This document shows positions 37,044 to 44,959 of a stretch of DNA of 64,000 bases, piece by piece. Source of the DNA: Fidelibacterota bacterium (lineage in GTDB: Bacteria > Fidelibacterota > Marinisomatia > SCGC-AAA003-L08 > TS1B11); assembly GCA_004124295.1 (NCBI GenBank), contig SCKI01000001.1, forward strand, positions 620,001 to 684,000. Direction: 5' to 3'. The notes below the pieces were generated by a model, which ran no database searches, had not been told where the DNA came from, and saw only the letters and a list, made by a program, of their open reading frames with translations. A program made the position numbers and the translations under genes. How positions within the stretch are numbered: position 1 is the first letter of the stretch; each line of letters starts with the position of its first letter.

Positions 37044-37075
37044 AAAAAGGGAGGGATATGAATCCCTCCCTTTTT
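37044..37075 (-). terminator. Strong rho-independent terminator
   Basis: A 14-bp stem, AAAAAGGGAGGGAT paired with ATCCCTCCCTTTTT around a 4-base loop. Runs of A on one side and T on the other let it work in both directions. It lies 26 bases after the stop of the repeat-protein gene on the minus strand, so it ends that transcript before the metalloprotease gene. Confidence 0.85.
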
Positions 37076-37101
37076 TCAGCGGGGCCGTAATCGCACCGGC
37101 T

Positions 37102-38415
37102 TTAATACATATTCAGCAAACTGCTCCTGTTCTCCAGGAAAGCGCGGTTGGCCAGGGCGGCGCGATTGAACATGGCGGCCCTGTCCTGGAGGGAGACGCG
37201 GTTCATCAAGGCCGCCTTGTCCGCTAGGGCCATGCGGTCCAGTAGGGCGGCCCGGTTGGCCAGGGCCATGCGGTCATACAGGGCGGCCCGATCGGCCAGG
37301 GCCATGCGGTTAAACATGACCGCCCGGTCGGCCAGAGCCATGCGGTTGTACAAGCCTACCCGGTCTGCCAGGGCTAATTTGTCAAACAAGGCTACCTGGT
37401 CACCCAAGCTCATTTTGTCAAACATTGCGGCCTTGTTCTGGAGCACCACTTTATCATTGCTGACGTTTGATCTTGCCGAGTTGTATGTGAGAACGAATAA
37501 ATCGTCCGATCCTGATGGTTCCGAGTAGACGGTTAAGGCGGCCTTGTCTTCCAGCGCCATGGCATTGAACAGGGCCACTTTATCGGCCAGGGCCACCTTG
37601 TCCATCAGTTCCATGCTGGCGGCGTTAAACATGGCCGCCCGGTCTTCCAGGGCCATGGCATTAAAAAACATGGCCCGGTCAGCCAGGGCAACCTTATCGA
37701 ACATGGCCACTTTGTCTTCCAGCGCGACGGCGTTAAACAGCGCCACGCGGGCCTGCAGGGAAGCGCGGTTCAGCATTGCAAATTTGTTCTGCAGCGAGGC
37801 CCGGTTGAACATGCTGATCTTGTCGGTCTGGTTAGCCAGCATCACCATATTCGATTTATTGGCCAGCGACGTCCGGTTCAGCAAGGCCATCCGGTCGGCC
37901 AGCAGGGCTTGGTTGAACAACGCATTCCGGTCGGCCAGGCTCAGCTTGTCAAACAGGGCGGCCTTGTCGGCCAGGCTCATGGCGGCATTGTCAGCCAGGG
38001 CCATGGATTTATCGGCCAGCATGGCCCGGTCTTCCAGGGCCATGGCGTTATAGAAAGCCTCCCGGTCTGACAGAGCCAGGCGGTCGAGCAGCGCCTCCCG
38101 GTTGGCCAGCGAGAGACGATCAAACATGGCCGCTTTATCGGCCAGCTCGGCCTTGTCAAACAGGGCGGCCTTTTCTTCTCCATCCACCAGCGCGATCAAC
38201 GTCGCGTCGGCCCCCTCAACCAGGCTTTCATCAAAGGTGATGTCGCTGGCGCTTAGCTGATCGGCGCGGTAGACCTGCCGCTTGCCGATTGTTCCCGCCG
38301 CGCCTTCCCCGTCCCCGCCCATGGGGACCATGTACCAGATCAGTGCCACAACGCCCAGCACAATGCCACCGGTAATCAGTAATTTGCGGTTGTTACCCGT
38401 TTCCAGAGTTGCCAT
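37102..38415 (-). CDS. Membrane-anchored protein of about 24 twelve-residue (double hexad) repeats
   Basis: About 437 residues from ATG 38415, which has AAGGGAG upstream. The N-terminus is short and cytoplasmic, then a single membrane helix (LLITGGIVLGVVALIWYMV, about 13-31) and a linker with a Gly-rich part. From about residue 85 to the end the chain is built of 12-residue units such as MALADRAALYDR and VALEDKVAMFDK, consensus [MLVA]-[AS]-L-[AEQ]-[DN]-[KR]-[AV]-A-[ML]-[FL]-[DN]-[KRA]. Each unit is two hexads ending in an acidic/amide then a basic residue. One non-repeat insert (SEPSGSDDLFVLTYNSARSN) splits the array. I know no family with this repeat. A beta-solenoid with Asp/Asn and Arg/Lys ladders is one possibility. 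It is divergent from the RsbW-RsbV-RsbU genes. Confidence 0.8.
   Translation of the reverse strand: MATLETGNNRKLLITGGIVLGVVALIWYMVPMGGDGEGAAGTIGKRQVYRADQLSASDITFDESLVEGADATLIALVDGEEKAALFDKAELADKAAMFDRLSLANREALLDRLALSDREAFYNAMALEDRAMLADKSMALADNAAMSLADKAALFDKLSLADRNALFNQALLADRMALLNRTSLANKSNMVMLANQTDKISMFNRASLQNKFAMLNRASLQARVALFNAVALEDKVAMFDKVALADRAMFFNAMALEDRAAMFNAASMELMDKVALADKVALFNAMALEDKAALTVYSEPSGSDDLFVLTYNSARSNVSNDKVVLQNKAAMFDKMSLGDQVALFDKLALADRVGLYNRMALADRAVMFNRMALADRAALYDRMALANRAALLDRMALADKAALMNRVSLQDRAAMFNRAALANRAFLENRSSLLNMY
37180..37345. repeat. 36-bp tandem DNA repeats within the repeat-protein gene
   Basis: The DNA itself repeats every 36 bases here, with GCCAGGGCCATGCGGT recurring nearly unchanged at about 37222, 37258, 37294 and 37330. 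Codons of neighbouring units are almost identical, which means recent duplication or homogenisation at the C-terminal end of the array. Units nearer the membrane anchor are more diverged. Confidence 0.7.
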
Positions 38416-38579
38416 AATCATCTCCCTTCTCAAGAACCCAACCGGTGCGGCCGGCCCTGATTTGCCTGATCAAAATGGGGACTACGACTAAAAGCTACAT
38501 CCGGATTGATCTGATTCAACGGTTTTTTCTTATGCCGTGCCCCGATTCAGCGTATATTGTGCGCTACGTCACGCCAATT

Positions 38580-38604
38580 ATGTGACCGGGATCAAATGTG
38601 ACCG
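38580..38604 (+). promoter_or_regulatory. Direct repeat ATGTGACCG upstream of the RsbW-like gene
   Basis: ATGTGACCG occurs at 38580 and again at 38596, 16 bp apart, and GTGTGAT follows near 38612. These lie in the 212-base gap between the divergent repeat-protein and partner-switching genes. Repeated TGTGA elements could be binding sites for a regulator, but they are not arranged as a palindrome. Confidence 0.3.
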
Positions 38605-38627
38605 CCGATACCGTGTGATACCCTGAG

Positions 38628-39056
38628 ATGTTCGCCTACACCCTGAAACCCGAGCTCGATAAAATGGTGGGGCTGGTAAACCGGTTCCACGATTTTTGCC
38701 GGGCCGGCAACGTTCCGGAAACCGTTGAGCGGCACATCAAACTGGCCTTGGATGAGCTGGTGAGCAACGCCATATTTTATGGCAAGCCCGATCCGGACAG
38801 CCTGATTCGCGTTTCGGCCCGGGTCACCGGCCAGACCTTGAGCCTGGAGATTATCGATTCGGGGGCTCCCTTCGATCCCTTCTCCCGCCAGGACCCCGAT
38901 ACGACGCTTTCCATTGCGGAACGTGATATCGGAGGGCTGGGGATACACCTGGTCAAAAAACTTATGGACCACACGTCCTACCAACGGGTGGATAACCAGA
39001 ATGTGGTCCGCCTGAGTATCAATCTAACGAAGGACACGGATTCCAATTATGAGTGA
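38628..39056 (+). CDS. RsbW-like anti-sigma serine kinase (HATPase_c_2)
   Basis: 142 residues, a stand-alone GHKL ATPase domain of the anti-sigma factor kinase type. The N box is HIKLALDELVSNAIFYG and the G1 box IIDSGAPFDPF, followed by GGLGIHLVKKLMD as the G2 box. Such kinases bind a sigma factor or other target and phosphorylate a STAS-domain antagonist on Ser. Its 3' end overlaps the STAS gene by 8 bases, so the two are translated together. No sigma factor gene is adjacent, so the target is unknown. The ribosome site is weak. Confidence 0.9.
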   Translation: MFAYTLKPELDKMVGLVNRFHDFCRAGNVPETVERHIKLALDELVSNAIFYGKPDPDSLIRVSARVTGQTLSLEIIDSGAPFDPFSRQDPDTTLSIAERDIGGLGIHLVKKLMDHTSYQRVDNQNVVRLSINLTKDTDSNYE

Positions 39057-39393
39057 TTTTCCCTGCGAACTTTCCGGTAACGTGCTGGTGGTGACCCTCG
39101 TCGGCCGGCTGGACACCAATACTTCGCCGCAGCTTGAAAAATTGCTGGCTGAGAAGCTCGAGGCCGATCCTGTGAAGGGGCTGGTTATCGACTTTGAGCC
39201 GACCGAGTATATCAGCAGCGCCGGCCTGCGAGTGCTGCTCATGGCCGCCAAAAAGATGAAGTCCGGCGGCGGCAAGCTCATCTTGTGCGCCATGAGCGAG
39301 CATGTGCAGGAGGTCTTCGATATCGCCGGGTTCACCCCCGTGTTCAATATCGAGGCCGACCGGGCCCTGGCCATCAGCGCGGGCCGGGCCTGA
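39049..39393 (+). CDS. RsbV-like anti-sigma factor antagonist (STAS domain)
   Basis: 114 residues, a single STAS domain. The phospho-acceptor region YISSAGLRVLLMAAKKM is canonical, with a Ser at about position 57-58 as target of the kinase encoded just before. The unphosphorylated form should bind the kinase and free its partner. It overlaps the kinase gene by 8 bases and ends 2 bases before the phosphatase start, so all three proteins are made in fixed ratio. Confidence 0.93.
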   Translation: MSDFPCELSGNVLVVTLVGRLDTNTSPQLEKLLAEKLEADPVKGLVIDFEPTEYISSAGLRVLLMAAKKMKSGGGKLILCAMSEHVQEVFDIAGFTPVFNIEADRALAISAGRA

Positions 39394-39395
39394 GC

Positions 39396-40670
39396 ATGGC
39401 TGCCGCCGCCCCCCAACCCGACATCGCCATCCGCAACCTCAACGCCCTGCTGGAGGTGGCGACCCAAATGGGCAAGGTCATCGATCTTGACGAACTGCTG
39501 GAGCTCATCGTTACCAAGACGACAGCGGTGATGGACGCCGAGCGGAGCAGCCTGTTCTGCTATGACCCGCAGACCCACGAGCTCTGGAGCAAGATCGCCG
39601 AAGGGCTGGGCAGCGGTGAGATCCGTTTCCCGGCTGAGCAGGGCATTGCGGGGGAAACCCTGGCCACCCGGAAAATCATCAACATTCCCAACGCCTACCA
39701 GGACAGCCGTTTCAACGCCTCCTTCGATGAAGCCACCGGCTTCAGGACCCGCTCCGTACTCAGCGCGCCCCTGATTACCGGCGAAGGCGATGTGGCCGGG
39801 GTGGTCCAGGTGCTGAACAAAACCAGCGGGGAACCGTTCAGCGCCGATGATGAAAAGCTGCTTATGGCCCTGGGCACCCAGGCGGCCGTGGCCCTGCAGC
39901 GTGCGCAGCTGTTCCAGGTGCAACTCGAGCAGCAGAAAACCCACGAGGCCCTGCGGCTGGCCGCCGATATTCAGATGAATATGCTGCCCCGGGACGACGA
40001 GCCGTTCCTGGCCCGGAAGAACCTCGAGGTCGCCTCGTACCTGCGCCCGGCCAAGGAAGTGGGCGGCGATTTCTTTGACTATTTTCTGGTGGACGACGAT
40101 CATCTGGCCCTGGTTATCGCCGACGTTTCCGACAAGGGCATTCCGGCGGCCTTATTCATGGCCATCACCAAGACGCTCATCAAATCGGTAGCCCGCACCG
40201 GCCTCAAGCCCGATCAGATCCTGCGCCAGGTTAACGACGACCTCCTGCAGCAGAACGAAGCGGGAATGTTCGTCACCATCTTCCTGGCTATCGTCGATTT
40301 AAACAGCGGGGAAGTGGCCTACGCCAATGCGGGGCACGGCCACCCCTATCAGGTCACAACCTCGGGTGAAGTGATCAAATTCGAGGCTGTGGGCGGGGTC
40401 GCCCTGGGGGTCACCGACATGATTGATTTCGACGCCGGCGTGGCCCTGCTGGCCCCGGGCAGTTTTCTGGTCGCCTATACCGATGGGGTGAACGAAGCGA
40501 TGGATGCCGATGACGCCGAGTACGGTTACGAGCGCCTGGAAGCGCTGCTGCACAAAAAAATGGCCGACAGCGCAAGCCTGGTCCGGGCCATCACAGACGA
40601 TGTGGAGACCTTTGTCAAACAGGCCCCTCAATCGGACGATCTGACGGTGCTGGTGTACCGCCACCGGTAA
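39396..40670 (+). CDS. RsbU-like phosphatase with GAF sensor domain
   Basis: About 424 residues from ATG 39396, two bases after the STAS stop. A GAF domain spans about residues 20-180 (RSSLFCYDPQT, PAEQGIAGETLATRKIINI, VLSAPLITGEGDVAGVVQVLN). A short coiled linker with AADIQMNMLPRD leads to the PP2C/SpoIIE phosphatase domain (about 205-424), with the metal-binding Asp in KEVGGDFFDYF, VIADVSDKG and the C-terminal SDDLTVLVYR. It would dephosphorylate the STAS protein when the GAF domain senses its signal, completing a partner-switching circuit with the two genes before it. Confidence 0.93.
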   Translation: MAAAAPQPDIAIRNLNALLEVATQMGKVIDLDELLELIVTKTTAVMDAERSSLFCYDPQTHELWSKIAEGLGSGEIRFPAEQGIAGETLATRKIINIPNAYQDSRFNASFDEATGFRTRSVLSAPLITGEGDVAGVVQVLNKTSGEPFSADDEKLLMALGTQAAVALQRAQLFQVQLEQQKTHEALRLAADIQMNMLPRDDEPFLARKNLEVASYLRPAKEVGGDFFDYFLVDDDHLALVIADVSDKGIPAALFMAITKTLIKSVARTGLKPDQILRQVNDDLLQQNEAGMFVTIFLAIVDLNSGEVAYANAGHGHPYQVTTSGEVIKFEAVGGVALGVTDMIDFDAGVALLAPGSFLVAYTDGVNEAMDADDAEYGYERLEALLHKKMADSASLVRAITDDVETFVKQAPQSDDLTVLVYRHR

Positions 40671-41017
40671 ATCTCCCGAATTTCCAGCGGATCCCGGACC
40701 CATTCAGTTGGCAGTAGCAGTGGGCAGTGGCAGGGAAGAGTGAGCAGTAATCAGTGGTCAGTTGTCAGAGCCTGTAACCTGAGACCCGCAACCTGAAACT
40801 TGTAACCCGCAACCTGAAACCAGGCGGCAGTTGGCCGCCGGCCCGGCGTCAGGCCTGGCGCAGGTCGTGCAAGCTGATAGGCAGGCGGCGTATGCGCTGG
40901 CCGGGGGCGCCAGCAATGGCCTGATGTTGTTGGTCCCAAAAACCGGCCTCCCTGATCCCGGCATCCGTAACTTGACCGATCCACTATCTTAAATGACCCA
41001 CCAAGGGGGACCTCGCC
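40671..41017. other. Intergenic region made largely of short repeats
   Basis: About 350 bases. The left half is occupied by a GGCAGT-type array and an AACCTGAAAC-type array. The remainder up to the next gene shows no coding features. The ribosome site of the following gene (AAGGGGGAC, near 41004) is at the right edge. Confidence 0.45.
40702..40825. repeat. GGCAGT-type repeat, copy 6, fused to AACCTGAAAC repeat
   Basis: CATTCAGTTGGCAGTAGCAG, then GTGGGCAGTGGCAGGG, decays into CAGTAATCAGTGGTCAGTTG. From about 40770 a different unit follows: GTAACCTGAGACCCGCAACC and TGAAACTTGTAACCCGC, then AACCTGAAACC, roughly 22 bases per unit. Two distinct microsatellite-like units are therefore joined in one intergenic element. 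Confidence 0.65.
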
Positions 41018-42058
41018 ATGTCATCCATCTCCAGCTTCGGCCGGTTGGCCGTCATCACTTCAGCAGCGCTGCTGCTGCTGCAGAGTTGCGGCTCCTCGGC
41101 GGACCACGCTGCTTACCACGACAACACCGGCCGGACTGACGCCTGGAGCGGGGGCGAGCGCATCATTTCCATCTCGACCCCCAAGGGCGAGTTCAAAGTG
41201 TGGACCAAGCGGGTGGGCAATAACCCTGATATCAAGGTCCTGCTGCTGCACGGCGGACCGGGCCTGACCCACGAATATCTGCTGGCCTTCGACAGCTTTT
41301 TCCCCGGCGCCGGCATCGAATATTACCATTACGACCAGCTCGGCTCGTTCGGCAGCGACCAGCCCGATGATGATGACCTGTGGACCATCCCCCGCTTCGT
41401 GGAGGAGGTCGAGCAGGTGCGCCAGGCCCTGGGCCTCACCCAGGATAATTTCTACATCTACGGCTCGTCCTGGGGCGGCATCCTCGGTATGGAGTACGCC
41501 CTCAAGTATCAGCACAACCTCAAGGGCCTCATCATTTCCAACATGATGGCCTCGATCCCCGACTACAACCGCTACGCCGATGAGGTTCTGGCCGAGCGCA
41601 TCGCTCCGCAGGCCCTGGCTGAGCTTCGCGCCATCGAAGCCGCGGAGGATTTCGATAATCCCCGTTACATGGAGCTGCTGATACCCGAGCACTACGAGCG
41701 CCACGTCCTGCGCAAACCGTTCGCTGAGTGGCCGGTCCCGGTCCTGCGCAGCTTCGACCACATCAACCCCAAGGTGTACGTTCTCATGCAGGGACCCAGC
41801 GAGTTTGGCGCCTCGGGCCGGCTGCTTAACTGGGATATCAAGGACCAGCTGCACAATCTCAGCGTTCCCATTCTCACCATTGGCGGCGCCTGGGATACGA
41901 TGGATCCGGCCCACATGGAGTGGATGGCCGGCGAAGTGCAGAACGGCCGTTACCTGCACTGTCCCAACAGCGGCCACCTGGCCATGTACGACGATCAGGA
42001 GCTCTATATGGCCGGGGTCATCCAGTTCATCAGGGACGTGGACAGCGGGAAGATGTAG
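41018..42058 (+). CDS. Prolyl aminopeptidase-like alpha/beta hydrolase lipoprotein
   Basis: 346 residues. A lipoprotein signal ends LLQSC (Cys24). The hydrolase has the oxyanion motif LLLHGGPGLTHEY, the nucleophile elbow YGSSWGG with S151, an Asp in GGAWDTMDP and the final His in NSGHLAMYDD. HGGPG together with GxSxG is diagnostic of the S33 proline iminopeptidase group, which removes N-terminal proline from peptides. The enzyme would act in the periplasm or at the outer membrane, attached by lipid. It is not obviously in an operon with its neighbours. Confidence 0.88.
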   Translation: MSSISSFGRLAVITSAALLLLQSCGSSADHAAYHDNTGRTDAWSGGERIISISTPKGEFKVWTKRVGNNPDIKVLLLHGGPGLTHEYLLAFDSFFPGAGIEYYHYDQLGSFGSDQPDDDDLWTIPRFVEEVEQVRQALGLTQDNFYIYGSSWGGILGMEYALKYQHNLKGLIISNMMASIPDYNRYADEVLAERIAPQALAELRAIEAAEDFDNPRYMELLIPEHYERHVLRKPFAEWPVPVLRSFDHINPKVYVLMQGPSEFGASGRLLNWDIKDQLHNLSVPILTIGGAWDTMDPAHMEWMAGEVQNGRYLHCPNSGHLAMYDDQELYMAGVIQFIRDVDSGKM

Positions 42059-42205
42059 AGGGGCAGTCGCCCCTTCCGCCGGATGTTTGACACGGGGAAA
42101 TCGCCAGAGGCTGATGGAACGGCCCACCCCACCCGGAGCCGGTCCCTTTCATTGTAGGCCGGTGGCGGTGTACATTCGGCGTCGAGGAGGGTAGCGTGTA
42201 AGGTT

Positions 42206-43987
42206 ATGCCCGGTTCGGCATCAAGATTCGGCCAATTCGTTGATGAGCTCCGCCGCCGGCGGGTCTTCCGGGTGGCGGCCTTCTACGGCGGCATTGCGTT
42301 CGTCATCGTGCAGATTATCGACGGCACCTTCGAGGTCATGGGCATCCCGGCCTGGGTCAGCCGCCTGCTGATCACCCTGCTGGCCATCGGCTTCCCCATC
42401 GCCATCGGACTGGCCTGGGTGTTCGACATTACCTCTGAAGGCATCGTCAGGACCGAGGGCCGACCAACAGGGAAACCCCTCACCGGCAATGGCGCACTCA
42501 TCGCAGTGGCGATTGCGGCAGTGGCCTTTGGCATCTGGGGGCGCTGGGGTGGCGAGCCATCTTCAGCGGCCAGTGATCTCGGCGCCATCCGTTCCATTGT
42601 GGTCCTGCCGCTGGATAACAACATGGGCGATCCTGACCAGGATTATTTCGTTGACGGCATGACCGAGGCATTGACCCATCAGCTCTCCAAGTTCCCCGGA
42701 CTGAAAGTGATTTCCCGCACCTCAGCCATACGCTACAAGAACTCCTCTAAAACCGTGCCGGAGATAGCTGCCGAACTGGGCGTGGACGCGGTGGTGGAGG
42801 GCTCGGTGTTCAAGGCCGCCAATAAGGTCCGCATCACCGCCCAACTCATCGACGGGCGCAGCGACGCCCACCTATGGTCCAGTGAATATGAACGGAGCCT
42901 GGAGGATATCATGTCTCTCCACCGGGATGTGGCCCGGGCCATCGCCAAAGAGATTGACCTGATCCTGTCGCCTGAGGCCGAGGCCCGGTTATCGGAGGCC
43001 AGGCCGGTCAACCCGGAGGCGTTCGACCTGTACATCCGTGGCCGCCACAAGTGGAACAAGCGCACCGGTGACGATCTGCTTGAGGCGCAACGACTGTTCA
43101 AGGCCGCCCTTGATATTGATCCCGCCTATGCCCTCGCCCACAGCGCCCTGGCCGAGTCCTACCCGCTGCTGCCTCAATATGCAGGCATGGATGAAGAGCG
43201 CGGATATGCCCTTGGCCGGGCGGCGGCACAGCAGGCGATTAAATTCGACCCAACCCTGGCCCAACCTTACGCTGCCCTCGGCTTGATGGCTGAGGAGGTC
43301 GACTCTGCCGCCTACTATTTTGACAAAGCAATCGCGCTGAACCCCAACTACGGCACCACTTACCATTGGTATGCCCTTCAAGTTTACGCAGCCATCGGTG
43401 ATACCGCCAATGCGCGGGCGGCGTTTCTGAAAGCAGCCGATCTGGATCCCCTCTCAACCATCATCCAGGCAAACCTGGCCTATTTTAACGCCTTTTATGC
43501 AGAACAATATTCGCTCATGCTGGAAAGAGCGGAGCAGCTTTTGCTCCTGTCTCCCAATTTAAGAGTTGCGCAAGCGGCCAAAGGTTTGGCCCTGCTGATG
43601 CTGGAGAGACCGGACGAGGCCGAACCCTGGCTGAGGGTAGGGGCGAGAACGGACAGTGACTGGCTTTTCTACCGGGCCTTCCTGGCAGCCCAACGGGGCG
43701 ATTTTGCCAGGGTCAAATCCGCTGTAATTGAAATGCGGTTCTCGCGGGAAGCCCTTAACTCGTCCTTTCCTTTCCCTTTCCCACCCTTGGTATTGATATG
43801 GGATATGGTGGGCCAACCGGACTCGGCCCTGGCTGAGATCGATCTCTGGGCCGCCGGCCGCGATCCGGCCCGATTCGGTGAACTTTATATCTCTCCCATC
43901 ATCAAAAAACTACGCCTTGATCCATGCTTTGAAGAAATCCTCGACCGGCACCGCCGGGAGTGGGCCCGCACCCATGGGGGACTGTGA
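42206..43987 (+). CDS. TolB/FlgO-like and TPR-repeat membrane protein
   Basis: 593 residues. The N-terminus (FVDELRRRRVFRVAAFYGGI) and the following two helices are typical of the membrane anchor preceding adenylate-cyclase-associated TPR proteins, with a third helix near residue 95. Residues about 125-270 form the TolB N-terminal/FlgO-type domain: IVVLPLDNNMGDPDQDYFVDGMTEALTHQLSKF and VDAVVEGSVFKA, RITAQLIDGRSDAHLWSSEYER. The rest is TPR solenoid (AQRLFKAALDIDPAYALAHSALAE and similar). Such proteins often accompany a cyclase, kinase or regulator, but none is fused or adjacent here. Part of its N-terminus is duplicated at 44099. Confidence 0.85.
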   Translation: MPGSASRFGQFVDELRRRRVFRVAAFYGGIAFVIVQIIDGTFEVMGIPAWVSRLLITLLAIGFPIAIGLAWVFDITSEGIVRTEGRPTGKPLTGNGALIAVAIAAVAFGIWGRWGGEPSSAASDLGAIRSIVVLPLDNNMGDPDQDYFVDGMTEALTHQLSKFPGLKVISRTSAIRYKNSSKTVPEIAAELGVDAVVEGSVFKAANKVRITAQLIDGRSDAHLWSSEYERSLEDIMSLHRDVARAIAKEIDLILSPEAEARLSEARPVNPEAFDLYIRGRHKWNKRTGDDLLEAQRLFKAALDIDPAYALAHSALAESYPLLPQYAGMDEERGYALGRAAAQQAIKFDPTLAQPYAALGLMAEEVDSAAYYFDKAIALNPNYGTTYHWYALQVYAAIGDTANARAAFLKAADLDPLSTIIQANLAYFNAFYAEQYSLMLERAEQLLLLSPNLRVAQAAKGLALLMLERPDEAEPWLRVGARTDSDWLFYRAFLAAQRGDFARVKSAVIEMRFSREALNSSFPFPFPPLVLIWDMVGQPDSALAEIDLWAAGRDPARFGELYISPIIKKLRLDPCFEEILDRHRREWARTHGGL

Positions 43988-43999
43988 TCTCTGCGTATA

Positions 44000-44089
44000 A
44001 CTCACCCCCTTCGGCTTCGCTCAGGACAGGCCGGTCGCCTGACGGCAGGACTCCCCCTCCCTCCGGAGGGAGGGGGCCGGGTGGTGAGT
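44000..44089. repeat. 90-bp MITE-like element with 24-bp perfect palindrome
   Basis: ACTCACC at 44000-44006 and GGTGAGT at 44083-44089 form 7-bp end repeats. Inside, 44053-44076 (CCCCCTCCCTCC with GGAGGGAGGGGG) is a perfect 24-bp palindrome. CCTTCGGCTTCGCTCAGGAC at 44009 resembles a common dispersed intergenic sequence and 4040-4083. It may also act as a terminator for the TPR gene. Confidence 0.5.
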
Positions 44090-44098
44090 GTCTTTGAG

Positions 44099-44197
44099 GT
44101 GGATCAGTTTACGGCTTTCTATGGCGGCATCGCCTTCATCACCATGCAGATTATCGACTGCGCCGTTGACCTGATGGGAGTCCCGGACTGGCTGTGA
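44099..44197 (+). pseudogene. N-terminal fragment of a TolB/TPR-type protein paralogue
   Basis: The frame reads VDQFTAFYGGIAFITMQIID and ends in GVPDWL. This aligns directly with residues 23-52 of the protein encoded at 42206 (VAAFYGGIAFVIVQIID, then GIPAW). It is a partial copy of the first membrane helix only, so a duplication relic. Its TGA overlaps the GTG start of the CDP-alcohol phosphotransferase gene in a GTGA junction. Confidence 0.55.
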
Positions 44198-44949
44198 CCC
44201 CCAGGTCCTCCTCCATTGCCGCGCGCTACCGGGCCATGAAAACCCGCCAGGCCAAGGCTTGGTGGACGGCCACTTTTGGCGATCCGGTCAGTTGGGCGGT
44301 CCTCGCCATCATCGGCGACTGGGCCTGGGTAACCCCCAACGGCATCTCCATTGCCTCACTGCTGATCAGGCTGGCTGCGGCGCTGCTGATTGCCCTGGGT
44401 CAGGGTGACGTGCTCATTGGGGCGGTGGTCATGATGCAGGCCGGATTGGTGATGGACCACATGGACGGGAATCTGGCCCGTTACCGGAAAATAACAAGCA
44501 ATTCGGGTGGATTGATGGATGTCACTTTCGATGGCGTCTCCTTTCTGGCCATCATGTCGGCCCTGGGCTTCCTGGCGGCAAACCAGGGCCAGCCCGCATA
44601 TTTCCAGCTGCTGGGTTCGTTAACCGGCGGCCTCTACCTGGTCATCTGCTATACGTACTGGAGTTATGCTTTTTTCGAGTATAAGCAGTTGGGCCGCAGC
44701 AAGAGTGTTGCGCCCGGCGCCATCGTGGTGGATTTGGCAACTGTGCCGACGTGGCGGATCATGCTCCAGAACCAGAAGCGGATAGATCACTTCCACCCCA
44801 TCGACTTTTATTTTTGGGTGAGCCTGGCCCTGCTCCTGAACAGACCGCACTGGGGAATATTGCTCCTGCTGCCTATCCTGACCTTTAAGGTTGGCAGCAA
44901 GTTCAGCAGGCGGTTCCGGCAGCTGAAAATGTATGAAGCGGAGGATTGA
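44194..44949 (+). CDS. CDP-alcohol phosphatidyltransferase family protein
   Basis: 251 residues, six or so helices, GTG start. The family signature is complete: D88, D91, G92, A95, R96, G105, D109 and D113 in DHMDGNLAR followed by SGGLMDVTFD. The enzyme transfers a phospho-alcohol from a CDP-linked donor to an acceptor alcohol in the membrane. The acceptor is not readable. About 1.2 kb downstream are inositol-3-phosphate synthase and a second CDP-alcohol transferase domain, which makes an inositol- or phosphate-containing lipid likely, but that is inference. The gene start overlaps the stop of a duplicated fragment, so its original promoter may have been altered. Confidence 0.87.
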   Translation: MTPRSSSIAARYRAMKTRQAKAWWTATFGDPVSWAVLAIIGDWAWVTPNGISIASLLIRLAAALLIALGQGDVLIGAVVMMQAGLVMDHMDGNLARYRKITSNSGGLMDVTFDGVSFLAIMSALGFLAANQGQPAYFQLLGSLTGGLYLVICYTYWSYAFFEYKQLGRSKSVAPGAIVVDLATVPTWRIMLQNQKRIDHFHPIDFYFWVSLALLLNRPHWGILLLLPILTFKVGSKFSRRFRQLKMYEAED

Positions 44950-44959
44950 TCCTTAAGGC

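Noticed and set aside
37148..38053. Rightward Ser/Ala/Arg-rich repeat frames opposite the repeat protein
   Set aside because: They mirror the 36-bp DNA repeat of the real gene. The minus-strand gene has a ribosome site, a membrane helix and a terminator.
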